From: Shewanella polaris
Lineage (GTDB): Bacteria; Pseudomonadota; Gammaproteobacteria; Enterobacterales; Shewanellaceae
Length of the DNA stretch: 64,000 nucleotides
NCBI RefSeq assembly: GCF_006385555.1
Contig: NZ_CP041036.1
Coordinates: 1,364,001-1,428,000, forward strand
Direction of reading: 5' to 3'
The notes below the pieces were generated by a model. The model had not been told where the DNA came from and searched no databases. It saw only the letters and a program-made list of their open reading frames with translations. Shown here in pieces: positions 57,626-64,000 of this stretch. How positions within the stretch are numbered: position 1 is the stretch's first letter; every line of letters starts with the position of its first letter. A program made the position numbers and the translations under genes.

Positions 57626-57757
57626 ACATTTGATACGTTATACTCTGTATCGAGTGAATACTCATTGGTGTCTGTAGGCTAAACACCAGTGCTATATAGA
57701 TCATCAAACACTTTTTCTAAAACAATAGTTTCGAATCATGTTCAACCATCTTAAATA

Positions 57758-57833
57758 TGGTATCCCATAGGGGATTCGAACCCCTGTTACCGCCGTGAAA
57801 GGGCGGTGTCCTAGGCCTCTAGACGAATGGGAC
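57758..57833 (-). tRNA. tRNA-Glu(TTC) copy 2
   Basis: Same sequence as copy 1. The 208-bp spacing to copy 1 lacks the pseudo-tRNA found between later copies. Confidence 0.97.
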
Positions 57834-57924
57834 ACATTTGATACGTTATACTCTGCATCGAGTGAATACTCATTGGTGTCTGTAGGCTAAACATCAGTGC
57901 TAGTTACCTATAATGAAGATCAAA

Positions 57925-58012
57925 ACCCTAAGAATTCGACCCCCTGTTACCGCCGACTCTTTATAAACCAAAGTGGGCGATGTCCTAAGCTCTATTTCTA
58001 GACGAATGGGAC
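57925..58012 (-). pseudogene. tRNA-Glu-derived pseudo-tRNA 1
   Basis: Keeps the tRNA-Glu 5' end GTCCCATTCGTCTAGA and the CGCC/GGCG anticodon stem. The D loop gains about 5 nt, and the anticodon loop is replaced by an insert able to form its own hairpin (ACTTT / AAAGAGT around GGTTTAT). The T-arm 3' strand and acceptor 3' strand no longer pair and CCA is lost. This copy has an extra C in the T loop and lacks one A. Confidence 0.9.
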
Positions 58013-58144
58013 ACAGTTGATACTTTATACTCTGCATCGAGTGAATACTCATTGGTGTCTGTAGGCTAAACACCAGTGCTATATAGATCATCAAACACTT
58101 TTTCTAAAACAATAGTTTCGAATCATGTTCAACCATCTTAAATA

Positions 58145-58220
58145 TGGTATCCCATAGGGGATTCGAACCCCTGTTACCGCCGTGAAAGGGCGGTGTCCTA
58201 GGCCTCTAGACGAATGGGAC
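58145..58220 (-). tRNA. tRNA-Glu(TTC) copy 3
   Basis: Same as copy 1; starts the strict 387-bp period shared by copies 2 to 6. Confidence 0.97.
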
Positions 58221-58311
58221 ACAGTTGATACGTTATACTCTGCATCGAGTGAATACTCATTAGTGTCTGTAGGCTAAACACCAGTGCTAGTTACCTATAA
58301 TGAAGATCAAA

Positions 58312-58399
58312 ACCCTAAGAATTCGAACCCCTGTTACCGCCGACTCTTTATAAACCAAAGTGGGCGATGTCCTAAGCTCTATTTCTAGACGAATGGGAC
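58312..58399 (-). pseudogene. tRNA-Glu-derived pseudo-tRNA 2
   Basis: 88-nt relic of the AAGAATTCG / TTACCGCC subtype, 387 bp from pseudo-tRNA 1, with the same expanded D and anticodon loops and unpaired 3' half. Confidence 0.9.
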
Positions 58400-58531
58400 A
58401 CATTTGATACGTTATACTCTGTATCGAGTGAATACTCATTGGTGTCTGTAGGCTAAACACCAGTGCTATATAGATCATCAAACACTTTTTCTAAAACAAT
58501 AGTTTCGAATCATGTTCAACCATCTTAAATA

Positions 58532-58607
58532 TGGTATCCCATAGGGGATTCGAACCCCTGTTACCGCCGTGAAAGGGCGGTGTCCTAGGCCTCTAGACGA
58601 ATGGGAC
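58532..58607 (-). tRNA. tRNA-Glu(TTC) copy 4
   Basis: Same 76-nt sequence as copy 1, 387 bp from copy 3. Confidence 0.97.
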
Positions 58608-58698
58608 ACATTTGATACGTTATACTCTGCATCGAGTGAATACTCATTGGTGTCTGTAGGCTAAACACCAGTGCTAGTTACCTATAATAAAGATCAAA

Positions 58699-58786
58699 AC
58701 CCTAAGGATTCGAACCCCTGTTAACGCCGACTCTTTATAAACCAAAGTGGGCGATGTCCTAAGCTCTATTTCTAGACGAATGGGAC
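58699..58786 (-). pseudogene. tRNA-Glu-derived pseudo-tRNA 3
   Basis: 88-nt relic of a second subtype (AAGGATTCG / TTAACGCC), in which G-U pairs could partly restore the T stem. Otherwise as pseudo-tRNA 2. Confidence 0.9.
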
Positions 58787-58918
58787 ACAGTTGATACGTT
58801 ATACTCTGCATCGAGTGAATACTCATTGGTGTCTGTAGGCTAAACACCAGTGCTATATAGATCATCAAACACATTTTCTAAAACAATAGTTTCGAATCAT
58901 GTTCAACCATCTTAAATA

Positions 58919-58994
58919 TGGTATCCCATAGGGGATTCGAACCCCTGTTACCGCCGTGAAAGGGCGGTGTCCTAGGCCTCTAGACGAATGGGAC
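58919..58994 (-). tRNA. tRNA-Glu(TTC) copy 5
   Basis: Same 76-nt sequence as copy 1, 387 bp from copy 4. Confidence 0.97.
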
Positions 58995-59085
58995 ACAGTT
59001 GATACGTTATACTCTGCATCGAGTGAATACTCATTAGTGTCTGTAGGCTAAACACCAGTGCTAGTTACCTATAATGAAGATCAAA

Positions 59086-59173
59086 ACCCTAAGAATTCGA
59101 ACCCCTGTTACCGCCGACTCTTTATAAACCAAAGTGGGCGATGTCCTAAGCTCTATTTCTAGACGAATGGGAC
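59086..59173 (-). pseudogene. tRNA-Glu-derived pseudo-tRNA 4
   Basis: 88-nt relic, subtype AAGAATTCG / TTACCGCC like pseudo-tRNA 2. Confidence 0.9.
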
Positions 59174-59305
59174 ACATTTGATACGTTATACTCTGTATCG
59201 AGTGAATACTCATTGGTGTCTGTAGGCTAAACACCAGTGCTATATAGATCATCAAACACTTTTTCTAAAACAATAGTTTCGAATCATGTTCAACCATCTT
59301 AAATA

Positions 59306-59381
59306 TGGTATCCCATAGGGGATTCGAACCCCTGTTACCGCCGTGAAAGGGCGGTGTCCTAGGCCTCTAGACGAATGGGAC
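59306..59381 (-). tRNA. tRNA-Glu(TTC) copy 6
   Basis: Same 76-nt sequence as copy 1, 387 bp from copy 5; the first intact Glu gene met by a transcript from the promoter at 60156-60184. Confidence 0.97.
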
Positions 59382-59472
59382 ACAGTTGATACGTTATACT
59401 CTGCATCGAGTGAATACTCATTGGTGTCTGTAGGCTAAACACCAGTGCTAGTTACCTATAATAAAGATCAAA

Positions 59473-59560
59473 ACCCTAAGGATTCGAACCCCTGTTAACG
59501 CCGACTCTTTATAAACCAAAGTGGGCGATGTCCTAAGCTCTATTTCTAGACGAATGGGAC
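59473..59560 (-). pseudogene. tRNA-Glu-derived pseudo-tRNA 5
   Basis: 88-nt relic, subtype AAGGATTCG / TTAACGCC. From here the array continues as pseudo-tRNAs only, with a 179-bp period. Confidence 0.9.
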
Positions 59561-59651
59561 ACAGTTGATACGTTATACTCTGCATCGAGTGAATACTCAT
59601 TGGTGTCTGTAGGCTAAACACCAGTGCTAGTTACCTATAATAAAGATCAAA

Positions 59652-59739
59652 ACCCTAAGGATTCGAACCCCTGTTAACGCCGACTCTTTATAAACCAAAG
59701 TGGGCGATGTCCTAAGCTCTATTTCTAGACGAATGGGAC
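59652..59739 (-). pseudogene. tRNA-Glu-derived pseudo-tRNA 6
   Basis: 88-nt relic identical in subtype to pseudo-tRNA 5, 179 bp away, with no intact tRNA-Glu between. Confidence 0.9.
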
Positions 59740-59830
59740 ACAGTTGATACGTTATACTCTGCATCGAGTGAATACTCATTGGTGTCTGTAGGCTAAACAC
59801 CAGTGCTAGTTACCTATAATAAAGATCAAA

Positions 59831-59918
59831 ACCCTAAGGATTCGAACCCATGTTACCGCCGACTCTTTATAAACCAAAGTGGGCGATGTCCTAAGCTCTA
59901 TTTCTAGACGAATGGGAC
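59831..59918 (-). pseudogene. tRNA-Glu-derived pseudo-tRNA 7
   Basis: 88-nt relic, 179 bp from pseudo-tRNA 6, mixing AAGGATTCG with TTACCGCC and carrying one further T-arm change (CCCATG). Nearest to the promoter apart from tRNA-Ala. Confidence 0.9.
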
Positions 59919-60014
59919 ACAGTTGATACGTTATACTCTGTATCGAGTGAATACTCATCAATGTCTGTAGGCTAAACATCAATGCTATTATCTAGTTAAA
60001 GATATATTCGTAAG

Positions 60015-60090
60015 TGGTGGAGCTACACGGGATCGAACCGTGGACCTCTTCACTGCCAGCGAAGCGCTCTCCCAGCTGAGCTATAGCCCC
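60015..60090 (-). tRNA. tRNA-Ala(GGC)
   Basis: 76-nt cloverleaf, same sequence as 57439-57514; first gene of the array, about 60 bp downstream of the promoter -10. Confidence 0.97.
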
Positions 60091-60155
60091 TCTTACAAAT
60101 TGCTTTTGGATATGCTACAAAAAAAATCTGAAGTCATGTCTCAACTGCGAGGCGC

Positions 60156-60184
60156 ATTCTATGCAGCATACCCAAAAGTGTCAA
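60156..60184 (-). promoter_or_regulatory. Sigma-70 promoter of the Ala/Glu tRNA array
   Basis: On minus, TTGACA (60179-60184), 17-bp spacer, TAGAAT (60156-60161), then a G/C-rich discriminator (GCGCCTCGC) typical of stringently controlled stable-RNA promoters. It begins 9 bp after the gltX stop codon. Confidence 0.9.
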
Positions 60185-60192
60185 CTCGTTTT

Positions 60193-61602
60193 TTAGGAAT
60201 TTATTCTATTTGCTACAAATTCAATCGCTTTGGATATTCTTTGTGCAGATCGATCTTTTCCAATTAAATATAAGGTTAAGTCTAACGCAGGAGACTGCCC
60301 AGCGCCCGTTACCGCAACACGTAGTGGCATTCCGACTTTACCCATACCCACCTCAAGATCTGCTGCTGTAGCTTCAATTGCTTGATGAATATTTTCAACT
60401 GTCCAGTCTGTTATTGCTGCTAACTTTTGATTGAACAAGGTTAAAGGCTCCATTGCCACACCACGTAGGTGCTTTTTAGCCTGGGCTTCATCGAAGTTAT
60501 CAAAGTCTTCATAGAAATAACGACTAGAAGCTGCTAACTCTTTTAATGTTTTAGCGCGTTCAGATAATGCAGTCACAATTTCAGGTAATGCAGGGCCATT
60601 ACTGGTATCAATCTTTTGGTCATCCATATGCCACTGTAAATGCGATGCAACATAAACAGGATCAAGTGATTTGATATAATGTTGATTTAACCAAATAAGT
60701 TTATCGGTATTAAAGGCTGAAGCGGCTTTATTGATGTCATCTAATTTAAATAGTGTTTTCAATTCTTCCATTGAAAATACTTCTTGATCACCATGAGACC
60801 AGCCTAAACGAACAAGATAATTTAATAGTGCTTCAGGTAAATAACCATCATCACGATACTGCATTACACCGACAGCGCCATGACGCTTAGATAATTTGGC
60901 ACCATCATCACCCAAAATCATCGAAACATGAGCATATTCAGGAATAGGAGCTCCTAATGCTTTAAGGATATTAATTTGGCGAGGGGTATTGTTGATATGG
61001 TCTTCACCACGAACAACGCACGTAATGCCCATATCCCAGTCATCAACGACAACACAGAAGTTGTAAGTTGGTACGCCATCAGTACGCTTAATAATAAGAT
61101 CATCAAGCATATCGTTTGAAATTTCAATGCGACCACGAACGTGATCATCAAAGATCACACTGCCTTCGATTGGGTTTTTAAAGCGCACAACAAACGGCTC
61201 GTCAGTATCACGAGGCGCAAGGTCACGACAGCAACCGTCGTATTTTTGTTGTAATCCTTGTGCAGCCTGATCTTCACGCATTTTTTCAACACGCTCACGT
61301 GAGCAATAACATTTATAAGCCGTGCCGTTATCTAGCATCTGCTCAATAATTTCGTTGTAACGATCAAAACGTTTAGTCTGATAATAAGGACCTTCATCCC
61401 ACGTTAAACCTAACCAGTTCATACCATCAAGAATCGCATCACAAGCTTCTTGAGTTGAACGTTCAATATCGGTGTCTTCAATACGAAGTACAAATTCACC
61501 GTTATTTGCTTTTGCATGTAACCATGAATATAAAGCAGTACGAGCACCGCCTACATGTAAAAAGCCAGTTGGACTTGGGGCAAAACGCGTCTTAGTTGTC
61601 AT
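60193..61602 (-). CDS. gltX: Glutamyl-tRNA synthetase
   Basis: Class I synthetase charging tRNA-Glu. The 469 residues match E. coli GltX. HIGH-type motif [18 protein letters not shown] at the N terminus; KMSKS-type motif [12 protein letters not shown] (about residue 238). A zinc-site-like set [12 protein letters not shown] and the later CCRDL lies at about 98-130. C-terminal anticodon-binding domains end at residue 469. No terminator separates it from the tRNA-Glu array downstream, so read-through could couple synthetase and tRNA supply. Confidence 0.97.
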   Translation of the reverse strand: MTTKTRFAPSPTGFLHVGGARTALYSWLHAKANNGEFVLRIEDTDIERSTQEACDAILDGMNWLGLTWDEGPYYQTKRFDRYNEIIEQMLDNGTAYKCYCSRERVEKMREDQAAQGLQQKYDGCCRDLAPRDTDEPFVVRFKNPIEGSVIFDDHVRGRIEISNDMLDDLIIKRTDGVPTYNFCVVVDDWDMGITCVVRGEDHINNTPRQINILKALGAPIPEYAHVSMILGDDGAKLSKRHGAVGVMQYRDDGYLPEALLNYLVRLGWSHGDQEVFSMEELKTLFKLDDINKAASAFNTDKLIWLNQHYIKSLDPVYVASHLQWHMDDQKIDTSNGPALPEIVTALSERAKTLKELAASSRYFYEDFDNFDEAQAKKHLRGVAMEPLTLFNQKLAAITDWTVENIHQAIEATAADLEVGMGKVGMPLRVAVTGAGQSPALDLTLYLIGKDRSAQRISKAIEFVANRINS

Positions 61603-61817
61603 AATCGGACACTAACCTATATAAATACGTCTATAAAAAGAAGACAAGCAAAAATGTGGTTGCCATTCTAACAGCCAAACTCGTTAGTGGAAATGGCGGA
61701 CCGTTAAACCTGTGATAGTTTTTGAATATTCCTTTTTTTATCGAGTCAAATCTTTGTTTAACAATGCATCAAAGCGAACAAATTTAGTCCGACTGACGTT
61801 TTTTTAAATAAAAAGCG

Positions 61818-61845
61818 TTGACAGGTTTTGCTTGCCCCCTATAAT
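61818..61845 (+). promoter_or_regulatory. Sigma-70 promoter of the tRNA-Val array
   Basis: TTGACA (61818-61823), 16-bp spacer, consensus TATAAT (61840-61845), followed by ACGGCCCC, a G/C-rich discriminator. The first tRNA starts 17 bp later. Confidence 0.95.
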
Positions 61846-61862
61846 ACGGCCCCACACAGCGA

Positions 61863-61938
61863 GGTCGATTAGCTCAGCTGGGAGAGCACCTCCCTTACAA
61901 GGAGGGGGTCACTGGTTCGAGCCCAGTATCGACCACCA
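61863..61938 (+). tRNA. tRNA-Val(TAC) copy 1
   Basis: 76-nt cloverleaf, anticodon loop CTTACAA, encoded CCA. The acceptor stem has an A-T pair (GGTCGAT / ATCGACC) where the other five copies have C-G. Confidence 0.97.
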
Positions 61939-61978
61939 TAATTTCATTTATGAAGTTATTACTGTTAATTATATCCCA

Positions 61979-62054
61979 GGTCGCTTAGCTCAGCTGGGAG
62001 AGCACCTCCCTTACAAGGAGGGGGTCACTGGTTCGAGCCCAGTAGCGACCACCA
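61979..62054 (+). tRNA. tRNA-Val(TAC) copy 2
   Basis: 76-nt cloverleaf beginning GGTCGCTTAGCTCAGCTGGG, anticodon TAC, encoded CCA. Confidence 0.97.
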
Positions 62055-62087
62055 TATAATTTATGTAAACTGTTGTGTAGAGTCCCA

Positions 62088-62163
62088 GGTCGCTTAGCTC
62101 AGCTGGGAGAGCACCTCCCTTACAAGGAGGGGGTCACTGGTTCGAGCCCAGTAGCGACCACCA
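62088..62163 (+). tRNA. tRNA-Val(TAC) copy 3
   Basis: Identical to copy 2, 33 bp further on. Confidence 0.97.
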
Positions 62164-62204
62164 TTTCTCAAATAGAGTGGTAGACTCGAAAGTAAAATAT
62201 CCCA

Positions 62205-62280
62205 GGTCGCTTAGCTCAGCTGGGAGAGCACCTCCCTTACAAGGAGGGGGTCACTGGTTCGAGCCCAGTAGCGACCACCA
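62205..62280 (+). tRNA. tRNA-Val(TAC) copy 4
   Basis: Identical to copy 2. Confidence 0.97.
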
Positions 62281-62313
62281 TATTTTACCATGTTAAAAGA
62301 ATTGATATTCCCA

Positions 62314-62389
62314 GGTCGCTTAGCTCAGCTGGGAGAGCACCTCCCTTACAAGGAGGGGGTCACTGGTTCGAGCCCAGTAGCGACCACCA
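62314..62389 (+). tRNA. tRNA-Val(TAC) copy 5
   Basis: Identical to copy 2. Confidence 0.97.
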
Positions 62390-62423
62390 TATCAATTTGT
62401 ACTTTATTTATCGTTTTATCCCA

Positions 62424-62499
62424 GGTCGCTTAGCTCAGCTGGGAGAGCACCTCCCTTACAAGGAGGGGGTCACTGGTTCGAGCCCAGTAGCGACCACCA
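62424..62499 (+). tRNA. tRNA-Val(TAC) copy 6
   Basis: Identical to copy 2; last gene of the array. No strong plus-strand terminator is seen in the 150 bp that follow. Confidence 0.97.
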
Positions 62500-62543
62500 T
62501 ATTTTATTTCTGTATTATTCCTCTTACATCCTTCAAAGTTTTA

Positions 62544-62606
62544 CCAAGCAATCCAAGCAATCCAAGCAATCCAAGCAATCCAAGCAATCCAAGCAATCCA
62601 AGCAAT
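62544..62606 (+). repeat. Nine-base tandem repeat (CCAAGCAAT)x7
   Basis: Seven perfect copies, 45 bp after the last tRNA-Val gene and before the ABC-exporter terminator. Non-coding on both strands as far as can be judged. Confidence 0.95.
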
Positions 62607-62653
62607 TAATATTCTACTTACACTTTTTGTGCCTATTTTTTATTCCTGTGCAT

Positions 62654-62680
62654 AAAAAAGCCACTCATATTTGAGTGGCT
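62654..62680 (-). terminator. Intrinsic terminator after the ABC exporter gene
   Basis: On minus, stem AGCCACTCA / TGAGTGGCT is followed by six T, 27 bp after the stop codon. Confidence 0.9.
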
Positions 62681-62707
62681 AACTAATGTTAATGGTTCAA
62701 GTTTTGA

Positions 62708-64000
62708 TTAATCTAATCCTAAAAAACCGCCAGTTTGATGGGCCCACAGTTGTGCGTATATCCCTTTGGCATTAATCAGCTCTTGATGAGTACCTTGTTC
62801 AACAACACAGCCTTTATCTAATACAATGAGTCTATCCATAGCTGCAATCGTTGAGAGCCGATGCGCTATCGCTATTACTGTTTTACCTTCCATCAATTCA
62901 TAAAGAGACTCTTGAATCGCGGCTTCGACTTCAGAGTCTAATGCTGAAGTGGCTTCATCAAGCAATAGAATTGGCGCATTCTTAAGTAATACTCTTGCAA
63001 TGGCAATCCGTTGGCGTTGGCCACCAGACAGCTTAACGCCGCGTTCACCCACTTGAGCATCGAGTCCCTTGTTGCCAAAGGGATCAGTTAAATTGTCAAT
63101 AAACTCTGCAGCTTGTGCTTGAGTTATCGCCGCCATTAATTTTTCATCACTGGCATGTGGATCACCATACAGAATGTTTTCACGGATCGAACGGTGTAAT
63201 AACGACGTATCCTGAGTCACCATACCAATATTTGCCCGTAATGAGTCTTGGGTTATATCCGTTATAGGTTGATCATCAATCAGTATTTGGCCTTTTTCAA
63301 CATCATGAAAACGCATTAATAAGTTTACTAAGGTCGATTTCCCTGCACCAGACCGTCCCACTAAGCCGACTTTTTCACCTGCTTTAATATTCAAGTTTAG
63401 TTGCTCAATGACGCCAGTTTTTTCACCATAATGAAAGCAAACCTGATTGAAATCGATTTTTCCATGGTCAACAACAATGTCTTTTGCATCGATTTTATCT
63501 TGGATAGCAATGGGTTTTGATAACGTATTCATACCATCGGTAACGGTACCAATATTTTCAAATAGTGAACTGATTTCCCACATAATCCATTGTGACATAC
63601 CATTTAAACGCAACGCTAAACTCACCGCAATCGCAATGGCGCCAACAGTAATCGCATTGTCTGCCCATAACCAAATAGACACAGCCGCAATGGTGAACGC
63701 TAATAAGTAATTAATGATTTGCACTAATACATTAATGATCGTTACCAGACGCATTTGGCCATAAACGGTTTTTAAGAAACGCGTCATACTATCTTGGGCG
63801 TAGTCAGCTTCTTGTGTCGTATGCGAGAACAGCTTTACGGTTGATATGTTGGTGTAACTGTCGACAATACGGCCCGTCATTGTCGAGCGAGCATCAGCTT
63901 GTTCTGTCGATATTGCTTTCAGCTTTGGAACGAGTTTCCATTGGATCAACACATAAGCCGCTAACCAAACGAGCATGGGTAGCATTAAACGTACGTCTGC
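62708..64000 (-). CDS. ABC exporter, fused permease/ATPase (partial, N terminus outside window)
   Basis: C-terminal 430 residues of an MsbA/MdlB-type half-transporter; the frame stays open to the window edge. Several helices of the type 1 exporter domain lie in the first 150 visible residues. The nucleotide-binding domain has Walker A VGRSGAGKSTL, Q loop MVTQDTSLL, signature LSGGQRQRIAIARVLL, Walker B ILLLDEATSALD and switch His in AIAHRLST, all intact. The substrate (lipid, drug or peptide) cannot be inferred. Confidence 0.9.
   Translation of the reverse strand, partial: ADVRLMLPMLVWLAAYVLIQWKLVPKLKAISTEQADARSTMTGRIVDSYTNISTVKLFSHTTQEADYAQDSMTRFLKTVYGQMRLVTIINVLVQIINYLLAFTIAAVSIWLWADNAITVGAIAIAVSLALRLNGMSQWIMWEISSLFENIGTVTDGMNTLSKPIAIQDKIDAKDIVVDHGKIDFNQVCFHYGEKTGVIEQLNLNIKAGEKVGLVGRSGAGKSTLVNLLMRFHDVEKGQILIDDQPITDITQDSLRANIGMVTQDTSLLHRSIRENILYGDPHASDEKLMAAITQAQAAEFIDNLTDPFGNKGLDAQVGERGVKLSGGQRQRIAIARVLLKNAPILLLDEATSALDSEVEAAIQESLYELMEGKTVIAIAHRLSTIAAMDRLIVLDKGCVVEQGTHQELINAKGIYAQLWAHQTGGFLGLD

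Noticed and set aside
57900-59255. Four similar minus frames of 64-66 codons in the tRNA-Glu array
   Set aside because: They repeat only because the DNA repeats; each spans a pseudo-tRNA and its spacers and lacks any protein feature.
57439-60090. CRISPR-like appearance of regularly spaced repeats
   Set aside because: The repeats are tRNA-Glu genes and relics with equally repeated spacers; there are no unique spacers and no cas genes.
62397-62609. Open frame through tRNA-Val copy 6 and the nine-base repeat (SNP repeats at its end)
   Set aside because: It reads through a tRNA gene; the apparent repeat peptide is a by-product of the CCAAGCAAT tract.

Overview
The window reads as chromosomal DNA of a marine Shewanella (Gammaproteobacteria). 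The pointers are an outer-surface multiheme cytochrome of the MtrC/OmcA/UndA family, near-consensus FNR/EtrA sites, a LiuR-type leucine-degradation regulon, low G+C with A/T-rich spacers, and gene order shared with E. coli at gltX and at proS-trmO-rcsF. The genus is an inference; no 16S rRNA gene is present. I see no prophage, insertion sequence or CRISPR array.

Layout. 0.6-4.3 kb: phosphate regulators phoB-phoR and a Pho-box-driven phosphate-binding protein. 4.3-8.8 kb: an M1 aminopeptidase flanked by five related non-coding units, each ending in an intrinsic terminator that points to the minus strand (candidate small-RNA family). 8.8-27.4 kb: housekeeping and transport genes: glutathione peroxidase, mgtE, a patatin, proS-acetyltransferase-trmO-rcsF, an H-NS protein, etfBA, an NhaC antiporter, tdk, an acyl-CoA dehydrogenase, a TlpA-like thioredoxin, a CPA2 antiporter and a universal stress protein. 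27.5-38.4 kb: the complete leucine/isovalerate (liu) operon with its MerR regulator and a divergent propionyl-CoA synthetase-like gene.

38.5-44.8 kb: the most unusual locus. A tungsten/molybdenum aldehyde:ferredoxin oxidoreductase of the E. coli YdhV type, a Tat-lipoprotein with four 4Fe-4S motifs and a small unknown protein are divergent from an 11-heme UndA-like outer-surface lipoprotein cytochrome. Two FNR/EtrA-like sites lie between them. This suggests an anaerobic redox module linked to extracellular electron transfer.

45-57 kb: gnd, menA, tesB-ybaY, an MFS carrier and a C4-dicarboxylate TRAP system (dctPQM) with its two-component pair dctBD and a sigma-54 promoter. 57.4-62.6 kb: tRNA islands around gltX. 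On one side, six tRNA-Glu genes alternate with seven conserved tRNA-Glu-derived pseudo-tRNAs between two tRNA-Ala(GGC) genes; on the other side are six tRNA-Val(TAC) genes. The window ends inside an ABC exporter gene.

Functional links: liu enzymes pass electrons from isovaleryl-CoA dehydrogenase to EtfAB, and both loci carry LiuR-like operators. DctBD should switch on dctPQM through sigma-54. PhoBR should control the phosphate-binding protein.
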